NCBI RefSeq assembly: GCF_030067815.1
Contig: NZ_CP125968.1
Span: forward strand, 725,501-789,500
Direction of reading: 5' to 3'
From: Sporosarcina thermotolerans
GTDB lineage: Bacteria; Bacillota; Bacilli; Bacillales_A; Planococcaceae
DNA length: 64,000 nucleotides
How positions within the stretch are numbered: position 1 is the stretch's first letter; each line of letters opens with the position of its first letter. Shown in pieces: positions 27,669-37,600 of the stretch. The notes beneath the pieces were generated by a model. It ran no database searches. It had not been told where the DNA came from and saw only the letters and a program-made list of their open reading frames with translations. Position numbers and translations under genes: made by a program.

Positions 27669-28422
27669 CAAACCAGGAATCGGAATTGATTGGCGGTAAA
27701 AATCCAGTCGCTGAGGCACTCCGTTCAGGTAGGGAACTGAATAAGATTTGGATTGCCGAAGGATTGAATAAAAAAAGCATCGGGAAATCTTGTCCCTTGC
27801 AAAACAATCGGGAGTTATTGTACAAGCTGTGCCGAAGCAGAAATTAGACGGAATGCTTGACGTTAATCACCAGGGAGTCATCGCTTCAGTAGCGGCTTAT
27901 TCATACGCCGAATTGGACGATCTTTTTGCGATTGCGAAAAACCGTGGCGAAGATCCTTTTTTCCTTATTTTAGATGAACTTGAGGATCCGCATAATCTTG
28001 GCTCGATCCTAAGAACAGCTGATGCAACGGGTGTACACGGAATTATCATTCCGAAACGCCGGTCTGTCGGTTTGACAGGCGTTGTTGCAAAAGCGTCAAC
28101 TGGGGCGATTGAGCACATTCCAGTCGTGCGTGTGAACAACCTCTCCCAAACAGTCGAAGAATTGAAGAAGGCGGGTGTTTGGATTGCTGGAACGGATGCG
28201 AAAGGTTCAACGGATTATCGATCGATGGACGCAACCCTCCCGCTTGCGATTATCATTGGAAGTGAAGGGAAAGGAATGTCACGTATTTTAAAGGAAAAAT
28301 GTGATTTCCTTTACCATTTGCCGATGGTTGGACATGTTACCTCGCTGAATGCCTCCGTTGCAGCATCCCTGCTCATGTATGAAGTTTTGCGTAAACGCAC
28401 TCCACAACTATCGGGGTCATGA
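27665..28422 (+). CDS. rlmB: 23S rRNA (guanosine-2'-O-)-methyltransferase RlmB, frameshifted once in this sequence
   Basis: This SPOUT methyltransferase has an N-terminal substrate domain ([20 protein letters not shown]) and the knotted catalytic domain: [45 protein letters not shown] and [15 protein letters not shown] base is missing in the G-run 27782-27784; with it the frame reads [19 protein letters not shown] and the protein has 252 aa. The start overlaps the mrnC stop (ATGA) and the stop overlaps rae1. The family methylates the 23S ribosomal A- or P-site region. Confidence 0.92.
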
Positions 28423-28934
28423 AACAGGAGATATTGTTGGTCGACGGGTACAACGTAATCGGAGCATGGCCGGAACTGAGGAAGTTGAAGCTTGAAAGCC
28501 TAGCTGATGCCCGCGACAGGCTTATTGAACGGATGGCTGAGTACAAAGCGCATACAGGCTGGCGCGTCATTATTCTTTTTGATGCGCACCTTATGCCGGG
28601 GGTTGAGAAGAAAAACAATAAGCATCAAGTCGAAGTCGTCTTCACCCGTGAAAACGAAACTGCGGACGAGCGAATTGAAAAAATGGTATCCGAGCTGAGT
28701 GGACGCCGTGTCCAAATCCATGTCGCGACTTCGGATTTAACGGAGCAATGGGTCATTTTTGCACAAGGAGCTTTGCGAAAATCAGCCAGGGAACTTGAAA
28801 TTGAAATGAAAGAAATTGATAAATTGATTACAAACAAAGTGAAGGTTATTCAGGAGCAGCGCCCTTCATCGAAGATTCAACTGTCGGATGAGGTGGCAGA
28901 AATATTTGAAAAATGGCGACGTGGAATGAAATGA
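28419..28934 (+). CDS. rae1: Ribosome-associated endoribonuclease Rae1 (YacP), NYN domain
   Basis: The 171-aa protein shows the NYN/PIN-like pattern [18 protein letters not shown] with its first catalytic Asp, [26 protein letters not shown], and [17 protein letters not shown] with later acidic residues. In Bacillus, Rae1 enters the ribosomal A site and cleaves certain mRNAs in frame. The start overlaps the rlmB stop (ATGA). It closes the cysE-rae1 gene string, and a sigma-A-like promoter for sigH begins immediately after its stop. Confidence 0.93.
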   Translation: MKQEILLVDGYNVIGAWPELRKLKLESLADARDRLIERMAEYKAHTGWRVIILFDAHLMPGVEKKNNKHQVEVVFTRENETADERIEKMVSELSGRRVQIHVATSDLTEQWVIFAQGALRKSARELEIEMKEIDKLITNKVKVIQEQRPSSKIQLSDEVAEIFEKWRRGMK

Positions 28935-28938
28935 ACGG

Positions 28939-28968
28939 TTGACTCAAAAAAATTCCATACGGTATACT
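28939..28968 (+). promoter_or_regulatory. sigH promoter
   Basis: TTGACT (28939-28944), 18 nt and TATACT (28963-28968) give a sigma-A type promoter about 35-60 bp ahead of the gene. Confidence 0.7.
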
Positions 28969-29002
28969 GGTTGAAACGCAATGATGAATCGGGGTGTGGC
29001 GA

Positions 29003-29653
29003 TTGGTGGGAAAGCAACACGTTCAGGGGGAAATAAAGGACTTCACAAAACTTTCCGATGAAGAGCTTATAGTCCGCATTCAAGAGGGCGGTACAGATGC
29101 ATTAGATTTCCTTATTACAAAATATCAACCTTTCGTTAAAATGAAAGCGCGCTCATATTTCATGACGGGAGGGGATAGGGAAGACATCATCCAGGAAGGA
29201 ATGATTGGACTGTACAAAGCGATCCGGGACTTCAGGATGGATCGTTTGAGTTCCTTCAGGGCCTTCGCTGAGCTATGCATCACAAGACAGATCATCACAG
29301 CTATTAAAACAGCAACAAGGCAGAAGCATATTCCATTGAATACCTCTGTATCCTTGGACAAGCCTGTTTATGACGAAGAGTCTGATCGTACGTTGCTTGA
29401 TGTAATTGGGGGCTCAGTTTTGGATGATCCGGAGGATTTGATGATCCATAAAGAGGACTTCATCCAAATGGAAGGGGAAATCAATAAAGTTCTAAGTGAA
29501 CTTGAAAAGCAGGTACTTTCACTTTATTTGGAAGGGCAATCTTACCAGGAAATCTCCGACGAGTTAAACCGGCAAGTAAAATCAGTGGACAATGCTTTAC
29601 AACGAATTAAACGGAAACTTGAGCGGCATATGCAGGTTGATGTCGTATTTTGA
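29003..29653 (+). CDS. sigH: RNA polymerase sigma-H factor
   Basis: Sigma-H directs early sporulation and competence genes. Region 2 is clear in KARSYFMTGGDREDIIQEGMIGLYKAIRDF and AFAELCITRQIITAIKTATRQKH. Region 4 reads SELEKQVLSLYLEGQSYQEISDELNRQ, then KSVDNALQRIKRKLE. The start is uncertain: GTG 28994, TTG 29003 and GTG 29006 all lie just after or within GGGGTGTGG. I use TTG 29003, giving 216 aa, close to the 218 of B. subtilis. It is monocistronic by its promoter and supports spore formation. Confidence 0.93.
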   Translation: MVGKQHVQGEIKDFTKLSDEELIVRIQEGGTDALDFLITKYQPFVKMKARSYFMTGGDREDIIQEGMIGLYKAIRDFRMDRLSSFRAFAELCITRQIITAIKTATRQKHIPLNTSVSLDKPVYDEESDRTLLDVIGGSVLDDPEDLMIHKEDFIQMEGEINKVLSELEKQVLSLYLEGQSYQEISDELNRQVKSVDNALQRIKRKLERHMQVDVVF

Positions 29654-29691
29654 AAACTTACGTAATAGTCTGCCAAACATTTCCCGCCATG

Positions 29692-29720
29692 TTGACATCG
29701 TGAGTGTTAGGTGGTACTCT
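29692..29720 (+). promoter_or_regulatory. Promoter of rpmG-secE
   Basis: TTGACA (29692-29697), 17 nt and TACTCT (29715-29720) precede rpmG by about 70 bp. Confidence 0.65.
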
Positions 29721-29790
29721 CTAACAAGGCAAAGACAAATTACTTTGACTGTTGATACACATTTTGTGTCACGAGGTTTTGGGTGAGAAA

Positions 29791-29940
29791 ATGTCAAAAA
29801 AGATGATATTAAGCTGTAATGATTGTGGATCAAGAAACTATGTTGTCCCAACTAAAAATTCCCAGTCTACAATCCGGTTTACAGTTAAGAAGTTTTGCAA
29901 ACAATGTAATGCACATACAGAACATAAACAAACGATTTAG
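29791..29940 (+). CDS. rpmG: Large-subunit ribosomal protein L33 (zinc-binding type)
   Basis: The 49-aa protein starts MSKKMILSCNDCGSRNYV and has two CxxC pairs (CNDC and CKQC), so it is the zinc-containing L33 paralogue rather than the zinc-free form made under zinc starvation. ATG 29791 follows GGGTGAG; an upstream in-frame ATG at 29752 lacks a ribosome site. It is followed 46 bp later by secE, the usual order in Bacillales. Confidence 0.95.
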   Translation: MSKKMILSCNDCGSRNYVVPTKNSQSTIRFTVKKFCKQCNAHTEHKQTI

Positions 29941-29986
29941 TTCCAAAATGCAGTAATACATTTAGTGTTCGGAGGTATATAGATAA

Positions 29987-30172
29987 ATGGGTAAGATTAC
30001 CGGATTTTTAAAAGCTGTTGTCTCTGAAATGCGGAAAGTAAGCTGGCCGAAAAAGAAAGAATTGACACGTTATACAATTGTCGTTATCTTTACAGTTGTT
30101 TTCATGGCAGTTTATTTCGGTCTTGTCGATTTGGGCATTTCTGAAGTAATGGAATGGTATGTTGGGTTATAA
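29987..30172 (+). CDS. secE: Preprotein translocase subunit SecE
   Basis: The 61-aa single-span protein begins MGKITGFLKAVVSEMRKVSW. The conserved amphipathic segment MRKVSWPKKKELTRYT precedes one transmembrane helix (VVIFTVVFMAVYFGLVDLGI). SecE clamps SecY, whose gene lies at 57.0 kb in this window. GGAGG lies seven bases upstream of its ATG. A weak terminator-like hairpin separates it from nusG, which suggests that nusG may have some independent expression. Confidence 0.95.
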   Translation: MGKITGFLKAVVSEMRKVSWPKKKELTRYTIVVIFTVVFMAVYFGLVDLGISEVMEWYVGL

Positions 30173-30208
30173 TAAGTAAAGCAGTATGAATATCCCTGTT
30201 GAAAATAT

Positions 30209-30236
30209 CCCGTCTTGTCAAATGAACGGGTTTTTT
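30209..30236 (+). terminator. Weak terminator-like hairpin between secE and nusG
   Basis: CCCGT...ACGGG is followed by TTTTTT. The stem is only about five base pairs, so partial readthrough is likely. Confidence 0.45.
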
Positions 30237-30352
30237 CATTTCTCAAAAATCTTTTTGTGGTTTTGATAAATTATCGTTTCGTTGATTGAAGCAGAAATCG
30301 ACAGTTTACATGAAAAAGGAGGGACGGACACACAGTCCTTGTCATTATGGAA

Positions 30353-30886
30353 ATGGAGAAAAATTGGTACGTTGTCCATACGTATTCAGGTTATGAAAAT
30401 AAGGTGAAAGCCAACCTGGAAAAACGTGTCGAGACAATGGGTATGCAAGATAAAATATTCCGGGTAGTTATCCCCGAAGAACAGGAAACTGATTTTAAAG
30501 ACGGCAAAAAGCGCACTGTTATGAAAAAGACATTTCCTGGGTACGTCCTTGTGGAAATTATCATGACGGACGATTCTTGGTATGTCGTCAGAAACACGCC
30601 AGGAGTGACAGGTTTCATCGGATCATCGGGCGGTGGAGCAAAACCGACGCCACTCTTGCCGGAAGAGGTCGATTTCATCCTTAAACAAATGGGAATGAAA
30701 GATCGTAAGGTTGAAGCTGATTTTGAGATTGGCGAAATGATCGAAGTCCTTGACGGACCGTTTGCGCACTTCCAAGGAAAAGTGGAAGAAATCGATCAGG
30801 ATAAAGGGAAAGTACGTGTCTCTGTAGATATGTTCGGCAGAGAAACGATCATGGAACTTGACTTTGAACAAGTTCAAAAAATGTAA
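30353..30886 (+). CDS. nusG: Transcription elongation/pausing factor NusG
   Basis: The 177-aa factor binds RNA polymerase. The NGN domain shows EKNWYVVHTYSGYENKVKA, GYVLVEIIMTDDSWYVVRNT and PGVTGFIGS. The KOW domain lies near the C-terminus (GPFAHFQGKVEEIDQDKGKV). I start at ATG 30353 (MEKNWYVV, as in Bacillus), though ATG 30347 is equally in frame. A GGAGGG sequence lies about 25-30 nt upstream, beyond a small GGGAC/GTCCT hairpin that may bring it closer to the start codon. It precedes rplKA, as usual. Confidence 0.95.
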   Translation: MEKNWYVVHTYSGYENKVKANLEKRVETMGMQDKIFRVVIPEEQETDFKDGKKRTVMKKTFPGYVLVEIIMTDDSWYVVRNTPGVTGFIGSSGGGAKPTPLLPEEVDFILKQMGMKDRKVEADFEIGEMIEVLDGPFAHFQGKVEEIDQDKGKVRVSVDMFGRETIMELDFEQVQKM

Positions 30887-30897
30887 GTAGAAACCAC

Positions 30898-31050
30898 TTG
30901 CAAGACAGGCATAATAGTGGTATCATTTCAAGGTCAGACCGTAAACAGAATGGTCTGGCGGATTAACCAAATTCTACCGGGAAACCGGCAGGCACATATT
31001 GAGTGGGAGGGGCAACCCAATTACCACATCACGGACTTAAGGAGGTGTGT
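30898..31050 (+). promoter_or_regulatory. rplKA promoter and structured leader
   Basis: TTGCAA (30898-30903), 17 nt and TATCAT (30921-30926) form a promoter. The leader has hairpins CAGACC-N11-GGTCTG and ACCGG-GAAA-CCGG, then a GAGTGGGAGGGGC segment. In bacteria L1 represses this operon by binding the leader mRNA. The exact L1 site is not identified here. Confidence 0.55.
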
Positions 31051-31053
31051 CTC

Positions 31054-31478
31054 GTGGCTAAAAAAGTAACCAAAATTGTGAAATTGCAAATCCCTGCAGG
31101 TAAAGCTAACCCAGCTCCACCAGTTGGACCAGCACTTGGTCAAGCGGGTGTTAATATCATGGATTCTGTAAAGATTTCAATGCACGTACAGCAGATCAAG
31201 CAGGCTTAATCATTCCTGTTGAAATAACTGTATTTGAGGACCGTTCATTCACATTCATTACAAAAACTCCACCAGCAGCAGTATTGCTGAAAGTTGCAGC
31301 TAATCTTCAAAAGGGTTCAGGCGAACCTAACAAGAAGAAAGTAGCTACTGTAAAACGTGATAAAGTTCGCGAAATTGCAGAACAAAAGATGGAAGACCTT
31401 AACGCAGCGTCGGTTGAAGCAGCGATGGCAATGGTTGAAGGTACTGCTCGCAGTATGGGAATCACGATCGAAGACTGA
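31054..31478 (+). CDS. rplK: Large-subunit ribosomal protein L11, frameshifted once in this sequence
   Basis: L11 binds 23S helices 43-44 and is part of the GTPase-associated centre. The N-terminal half [20 protein letters not shown] and the C-terminal RNA-binding half [12 protein letters not shown] are both clear. A base is missing at 31161-31162: the frame should read [19 protein letters not shown]. Correction yields 141 aa, the family length. The GTG start follows AAGGAGGTG. The L11 gene is otherwise well conserved, so the break is unlikely to be real. Confidence 0.95.
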
Positions 31479-31596
31479 TCTTGACCGCATACTCGAATGT
31501 TACTTTGTAGTGGGGGTTGCGCTTGTTCTTAGGAACACGCAACCCTTATTCGTGGGAGGTTCAATCCGTTAAAACCACTAGAGGAGGAAATTTACA

Positions 31597-32295
31597 ATGG
31601 CTAAAAGAGGTAAAAAGTTCACTGAGGCGGCAAAGCTTGTTGACCGCACACAAGTGTACGATTTGAAAGAAGCGATTGAGCTTGCGAAGAAAACAAGCAC
31701 AGTCAACTTCGATGCAACAGTTGAAGTCGCATTCCGTCTTGGAATCGACACTCGTAAAAACGACCAGCAAATCCGTGGGGCAGTTGTGCTTCCAAACGGA
31801 ACTGGTAAAACTCAACGCGTTTTAGTTTTCGCTAAAGGCGAAAAAGTGAAAGAGGCGGAAGCTGCTGGTGCAGACTACGTCGGCGATGCTGAGTATATCA
31901 CTAAAATCCAACAAGGCTGGTTCGATTTCGACGTTATCGTTGCAACTCCGGACATGATGGGTGAAGTTGGTAAAATCGGTCGTGTATTAGGACCAAAAGG
32001 CTTAATGCCAAACCCTAAAACAGGCACAGTAACATTTGATGTTGCTAAAGCTATTGCAGAAATCAAAGCAGGTAAAGTTGAATACCGTGCGGACAAAGCT
32101 GGTATCATCCACGCGCCAATCGGGAAAGCTTCTTTCGATAACGAAAAGCTTGAAGAAAACTTTAAAACTGTATTTGAAACAATTCTAAAAGCTAAACCAG
32201 CTGCAGCGAAAGGGACTTACATGAAGTCTGTAAACGTTACGACTACTATGGGCCCTGCGGTGAAAATTGATCCATCGTCTGTAGTTGTTAAATAA
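31597..32295 (+). CDS. rplA: Large-subunit ribosomal protein L1
   Basis: The 232-aa protein forms the mobile L1 stalk and autoregulates its operon. It begins [20 protein letters not shown] and contains the hallmark [18 protein letters not shown] and [25 protein letters not shown] lies just upstream of ATG 31597. The frame is intact. A gap of about 120 bp separates it from rplK. The rplJ promoter begins eight bases after its stop, so the L10 operon is a separate unit. Confidence 0.96.
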   Translation: MAKRGKKFTEAAKLVDRTQVYDLKEAIELAKKTSTVNFDATVEVAFRLGIDTRKNDQQIRGAVVLPNGTGKTQRVLVFAKGEKVKEAEAAGADYVGDAEYITKIQQGWFDFDVIVATPDMMGEVGKIGRVLGPKGLMPNPKTGTVTFDVAKAIAEIKAGKVEYRADKAGIIHAPIGKASFDNEKLEENFKTVFETILKAKPAAAKGTYMKSVNVTTTMGPAVKIDPSSVVVK

Positions 32296-32302
32296 AAAAC
32301 TG

Positions 32303-32331
32303 TTGACAAACATGAAATCTTGTAGTAAGAT
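32303..32331 (+). promoter_or_regulatory. rplJL promoter
   Basis: TTGACA (32303-32308), 17 nt and TAAGAT (32326-32331). The spacer and -10 lie within a small palindrome GAAATCTT-GTAGT-AAGATTTC. Confidence 0.8.
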
Positions 32332-32354
32332 TTCTTTTGTTGCGAAACTTAATC

Positions 32355-32480
32355 ATTTGTACCGTAGACAGCAGGGGCGCATTATCGCTTAATCATCCTG
32401 CCGAGGACAAGACGCTCTTTTATTAAAGATGACGACTTTTCTGCCCTCGTGGTCTACCTTGTGGACTGCGAGGGCTTTTC
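32355..32480 (+). promoter_or_regulatory. L10 leader RNA with attenuator hairpin
   Basis: The segment ACCGTAGACAGCAGGGGC ... GCTTAATCATCCTGCCGAGG matches the L10-L12 mRNA leader of Bacilli. It is followed by GCCCTCG...CGAGGGCTTTTC (32443-32480), a terminator. Binding of the L10(L12)4 complex to the leader is expected to lower rplJL expression. Confidence 0.9.
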
Positions 32481-32518
32481 ATATCGGTATAAATGACATT
32501 CTTACAGGAGGTGTCAAG

Positions 32519-33019
32519 ATGAGCAAAGTATTAGAGGCTAAACAAGCAGTAGTTGAAGAGATTTCAGGTAAATTGAAATCAGCAGTTTCTGTTGTCGTTG
32601 TAGACTATCGTGGTCTAAACGTCGGCCAAGTTACGGAACTTCGTAAACAGCTTCGTGATGCAGGTATCGATTTCAAAGTTTACAAAAACTCAATGTCACG
32701 TCGTGCTGCTGAATCAGCAGGTCTTGAAGGGTTGAACGAACATTTGACAGGACCGAATGCAATTGCGTTCTCAACTGAAGATGTTGTAGCTCCGGCTAAA
32801 ATCCTTAACGATTTCGCTAAGAAGAACGACAAACTTGAGATCAAAGCAGGTGTGATCGAAGGACAAATCGCTTCTGTTGAAGAAGTTAAAGCGTTGGCTG
32901 AACTTCCATCACGCGAAGGTCTTCTTTCTATGCTACTCAGCGTTCTTCAAGCTCCAATGCGCAACTTCGCGCTTGCAACAAAAGCTGTTGCAGAGCAAAA
33001 AGAGGAACAAGGCGCTTAA
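32519..33019 (+). CDS. rplJ: Large-subunit ribosomal protein L10
   Basis: The 166-aa protein anchors L7/L12 dimers to the stalk. It begins [19 protein letters not shown] and has the conserved [20 protein letters not shown], the [11 protein letters not shown] segment, and the C-terminal helix that binds L12. ATG 32519 follows AGGAGGTGTCAAG. In-frame codons further upstream lie in the L10 leader and are not used. L10 represses its own mRNA through that leader. Confidence 0.96.
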   Translation: MSKVLEAKQAVVEEISGKLKSAVSVVVVDYRGLNVGQVTELRKQLRDAGIDFKVYKNSMSRRAAESAGLEGLNEHLTGPNAIAFSTEDVVAPAKILNDFAKKNDKLEIKAGVIEGQIASVEEVKALAELPSREGLLSMLLSVLQAPMRNFALATKAVAEQKEEQGA

Positions 33020-33089
33020 TTTGGCGACCTGAACAAAAATCTGCGGGCTAATCCCCGACAAAACAAAACCTATTTAGGAGGAAAATATA

Positions 33090-33455
33090 ATGACTAAAGA
33101 ACAAATCCTTGACGCGATTAAAGAAATGACAGTTCTTGAATTAAACGATCTTGTAAAAGCAATCGAAGAAGAATTCGGCGTAACTGCTGCAGCTCCAGTT
33201 GCAATGGTTGGCGGTGCAGGTGCTGGTGAAGCTGCTGCTGAGCAAACTGAATTCGACCTAATCCTTACATCTGCTGGAGATCAAAAAATCAAGGTTATCA
33301 AAGTTGTACGTGAACTTACTGGCCTTGGCTTGAAAGAAGCTAAAGAAGTAGTTGATAACGCTCCTAAAGCAATCAAAGAAGGCGTTTCTAAAGAAGAAGC
33401 AGAAGAAATGAAAGCTAAACTTGAAGAAGTTGGCGCTGGCGTAGAAGTTAAGTAA
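33090..33455 (+). CDS. rplL: Large-subunit ribosomal protein L7/L12
   Basis: The 121-aa acidic stalk protein has an N-terminal dimerisation domain ([20 protein letters not shown]), an Ala/Gly-rich hinge ([13 protein letters not shown]) and a C-terminal factor-binding domain ([20 protein letters not shown]) that recruits EF-Tu and EF-G. GGAGG precedes ATG 33090. It is the last gene of the rplJL unit, followed by a strong terminator and a dispersed palindromic element. Confidence 0.96.
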   Translation: MTKEQILDAIKEMTVLELNDLVKAIEEEFGVTAAAPVAMVGGAGAGEAAAEQTEFDLILTSAGDQKIKVIKVVRELTGLGLKEAKEVVDNAPKAIKEGVSKEEAEEMKAKLEEVGAGVEVK

Positions 33456-33468
33456 TTTCTTTATAGAT

Positions 33469-33513
33469 GAAGGAAGGCTCGTCGATTTTGGACGGGCTTT
33501 TCTTCGTTTTTTT
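33469..33513 (+). terminator. rplJL terminator
   Basis: GAAGGAAGGCTCGTC and GACGGGCTTTTCTTC pair imperfectly and are followed by a seven-base T-run. Confidence 0.8.
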
Positions 33514-33524
33514 ATCTGTAGCAT

Positions 33525-33732
33525 GTTGATTTCCGCTACAGGCGGACGCTTTCCGCGGGCATGGCTTCAGCCAATCGAACCACGAAGAGTTCGATTTGCC
33601 GTATTTCTGCGGTTTTTGCAGAAATTTAGGCATCCGCCAACTACTTCCTGCTCGTAACGCTACGCTTTTACTCGCAAAAGCCGTTCTTCGTGACGGCCTT
33701 CGCAGGAGTCGCCGCCTTTCGCTTCAATCAAC
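33525..33732. repeat. Dispersed palindromic element, copy 2 (208 bp, with extra interior)
   Basis: This copy has the opposite orientation to 24727-24855. Its termini GTTGATT...AATCAAC bracket GGCGGACGCTTTCCGCGGGC and GTCGCCGCC. The interior is about 80 bp longer and holds two extra hairpins, AATCGAAC/GTTCGATT and ATTTCTGC/GCAGAAAT. No coding frame is credible. It fills the gap between the rplL terminator and the methyltransferase gene. Confidence 0.8.
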
Positions 33733-33803
33733 GGAATATCCAGTTAAGTGAAGCTTACCTCAAATAAAAAATGGGCAACCTTTCAGTGGAAGGGAGGATT
33801 TGT

Positions 33804-34427
33804 ATGTCTGATCATTATTATTCTAAAAATCCCACAGTGAAAAGTGATCCTAAAGAATGGCAGGTTACAATTCGTGACCATAGATTACGTTTTAAGACTG
33901 ATGCTGGTGTGTTTAGTAAGGGTGAGTTGGATTTCGGCTCGCGTTTGTTAGCGGAAACCTTCATCGTACCTGAGACGGAAGGAAGTCTGTTAGACGTAGG
34001 TTGTGGGTATGGTCCAATTGGTTTGTCGATTGCCGCATCTTTTCCGGATCGGAATATCCATATGGTCGATGTGAATGAGCGGGCAATGGCGCTGGCGAAA
34101 GACAATGCAGTTTTGAATGGCATAAAAAATGTGGAGATTTACCCAAGTGACGCATTGTCTGCAGTGAGCAAGGATGGTTTCGCTGCAGTTTTGACGAACC
34201 CACCCATCCGGGCAGGAAAAGAGACGGTATTTAAGATATACGACGGTGCATTTTCCAAACTGACGGCTGGAGGAGAGTTATGGGTTGTCATCCAGAAGAA
34301 GCAGGGTGCCCCATCGACAATTGCTCATTTGATGGAGCTTTTCGGTAACGTGGAAACGGTGGAGAAGAAAAAGGGCTATTTTATATTGAAATCTCGAAAA
34401 AGTGTTGACGCGACTGGCCTCTTGTGA
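33804..34427 (+). CDS. RsmC-like class I SAM-dependent methyltransferase (YbxB family)
   Basis: The 207-aa protein has the class I methyltransferase motif I LLDVGCGYGPIGLSIA, motif II IHMVDVNERAM and the N6/N2-methyltransferase motif LTNPPIRAGKE. It resembles the C-terminal half of RsmC (16S rRNA m2G) and is encoded between rplL and rpoB, as ybxB is in Bacillus. ATG 33804 follows AGGGAGG. The true rRNA target has not been shown from sequence. The rpoB promoter lies inside its last 25 bases. Confidence 0.88.
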   Translation: MSDHYYSKNPTVKSDPKEWQVTIRDHRLRFKTDAGVFSKGELDFGSRLLAETFIVPETEGSLLDVGCGYGPIGLSIAASFPDRNIHMVDVNERAMALAKDNAVLNGIKNVEIYPSDALSAVSKDGFAAVLTNPPIRAGKETVFKIYDGAFSKLTAGGELWVVIQKKQGAPSTIAHLMELFGNVETVEKKKGYFILKSRKSVDATGLL

Positions 34428-34433
34428 TAGTAT
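34405..34433 (+). promoter_or_regulatory. rpoBC promoter
   Basis: TTGACG (34405-34410), 17 nt and TAGTAT (34428-34433) overlap the 3' end of the methyltransferase gene. They would give a leader of nearly 200 nt before rpoB. Confidence 0.7.
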
Positions 34434-34633
34434 TGTAAAATGCATAAATAATATAATGCGTTCGTGTGCCCTTTTGCATAAGTTTTGGAAATCTAAGGCA
34501 TACTGGCAATGGATAAAAGATTGTGAAACCGAAAATGAGCTCTTGCCGGAACTCGTTTTCTTTTTGTTTTTCGATATCATACACCATTTTTATGATTTCG
34601 CAAAGACTAATATTGTTTTGAGGGGTGAAATAG

Positions 34634-37600
34634 TTGACAGGTCATTTAGTTCAGTATGGTCAACACCGTCAGCGCAGAAGTTTCGCGCGGATCAATGAAG
34701 TTCTCGAGCTGCCGAATTTAATTGAAATCCAGACGGCATCTTATGAGTGGTTCTTGGAAGAAGGATTACGGGAAATGTTCCGTGATATTTCGCCTATCCA
34801 AGATTTCACAGGTAATCTTTCGTTGGAATTCATTGATTATCAACTTGGTGAACCGAAATACCCTGTTGATGAATCAAAAGAGCGCGATGTAACGTACGCG
34901 GCACCGCTACGTGTAAAAGTGCGCTTGCATAACAAGGAAACAGAAGAAGTGAAAGAACAGGACGTTTTCATGGGAGATTTCCCGCTTATGACGGAAAACG
35001 GAACTTTCATTATTAATGGAGCGGAAAGGGTTATCGTATCCCAACTCGTTCGATCCCCCTAGTGTCTACTACAATGACAAGACGGACAAGAATGGAAAGC
35101 GAGGATTTGCAGCTACTGTAATTCCTAACCGGGGTGCTTGGTTGGAATATGAAACGGATGCTAAAGATGTCGTTCATGTCCGAATTGACCGCACCAGAAA
35201 ATTGCCGATAACTGTTCTTTTACGTGCACTTGGATTCTCTACAGATCAGGAAATCATCGACTTAATCGGTGAGAATGAATACTTACTTAACACACTTGAA
35301 AAGGATAACACGGAGAACTCCGAAAAAGCTTTGCTTGAAATCTATGAACGCCTACGTCCTGGTGAGCCACCAACGTTGGATAGTGCAAGAAGCTTGTTAT
35401 TCTCACGTTTCTTCGACCGAAAAGATATGACTTGGCCAATGTTGGTCGGTACAAGATGAACAAAAAGTTACATTTACAAAACCGTCTTTTCAACCAAACG
35501 ATTGCAGAAACACTTGTTGACCCTGAAACAGGCGAAATTTTAGTTGAGAAGGATCAGCTGATTGACCGTAGAACATTGGACCGCCTACTACCACACCTTG
35601 AAAAGGGAGTTGGGATTCAAGAAATCTCACATGTTGGCGGTGTTCTTGAAGAAGACATCACGATCCAAACAATTAAAATCTACGCTCCTAAAAGCGAAGA
35701 GAAGCAAGTGATCAATGTAATCTCCAATGCAAACATTGATGAATCGGTGAAGCATGTAACGCCAGCAGATATCGTCGCATCCATAAGCTACTTCTTCAAC
35801 TTGTTGCATGGGGTAGGAAATACGGATGACATCGATCATCTTGGAAATCGTCGTCTTCGTTCTGTAGGTGAATTGCTTCAAAACCAATTCCGGATTGGAT
35901 TGTCCCGTATGGAACGCGTTGTTAAAGAACGTATGTCCATTAATGACACTCAATCTATCGTGCCACAACAATTAATCAATATCAGACCGGTAATCGCATC
36001 GATTAAAGAGTTTTTCGGAAGTTCACAGCTCTCACAATTCATGGATCAGACGAACCCTCTTGCGGAATTGACGCACAAGCGTAGATTGTCTGCTTTAGGA
36101 CCGGGTGGATTGACAAGGGAACGTGCAGGTATGGAAGTGCGTGACGTTCACTACTCCCACTATGGACGCATGTGTCCGATTGAAACTCCTGAGGGTCCAA
36201 ACATTGGTTTGATCAACTCCCTATCGACATTTGCGAGAGTAAATAAATTTGGTTTCATTGAAACTCCTTATCGTAAGGTTGATCCTGAAACCGGACGCGT
36301 CACTGCTCGAATCGACTACTTGACAGCTGACATGGAAGATAACTATGTCGTTGCTCAAGCGAATGCTCCACTTAACGATGATGGTTCATATGTCAATGAA
36401 GAAGTGGTCGGACGTTTCCAAGGTGACAACACGGTATTCAAACGCGAACAGATCGACTATATGGATGTATCTCCAAAACAAGTCGTATCTGCTGCGACAG
36501 CATGTATTCCATTCCTTGAAAACGATGACTCCAACCGTGCCTTGATGGGTGCGAACATGCAACGTCAAGCGGTACCATTGTTGAACCCTGAAGCTCCATT
36601 CGTTGGAACTGGAATGGAACATGTATCTGCGCGTGATTCAGGTGCTGCTGTTCTTGCGAAATTCCACGGAATTGTCGAGCATGTAGAAGCGAGAGAAATC
36701 CGTGTCCGCCGCATCGAAACGGTGGATGGTAAAGAAGTTAAAGGTGACCTTACTATATACAAGCTTGAGAATTTTATCCGTTCCAACCAAGGAACTTGCT
36801 ATAACCAACGTCCGATCGTCAGTGTCGGAGATCGTGTAAAACCACGTGATATTATAGCGGATGGTTCTTCGATGGAACAAGGGGAGCTTGCGCTTGGTCG
36901 TAACGTTCTTGTTGCCTTTATGACATGGGATGGATATAACTACGAGGATGCCATCATCATGAGTGAGCGTCTTGTGAAAGATGATGTATTCACATCAATT
37001 CACATCGAAGAGTATGAATCAGAAGCGCGCGACACGAAACTTGGACCTGAAGAAATCACAAGGGATATTCCGAATGTCGGGGAAGAAGCTCTTAGAAACC
37101 TTGATGACCGCGGTATCATTCGTATCGGGGCAGAAGTTCGCGATGGAGATATCCTTGTAGGCAAGGTGACACCAAAAGGAGTTACTGAACTAACAGCTGA
37201 AGAAAGACTTCTTCATGCTATCTTCGGTGAAAAAGCACGCGAGGTACGGGATACATCATTACGTGTTCCTCATGGCGCTGGCGGAATTGTCCTTGATGTG
37301 AAAGTGTTCAACCGTGAAGACGGTGACGAATTGCCACCTGGCGTAAACCAACTTGTCCGTGCGTATATCGTACAGAAACGTAAGATTTCAGTTGGGGATA
37401 AGATGGCTGGTCGACATGGTAATAAAGGGGTTATTTCTCGTATCTTACCGGAATCAGATATGCCTTATCTTCCTGACGGTACTCCTGTTGATGTCATGTT
37501 GAATCCGCAAGGTGTTCCATCTCGTATGAACATCGGACAGGTACTTGAATTGCATTTGGGTATGGCTGCTCGGAATTTAGGCGTTCATATGGCTTCACCG

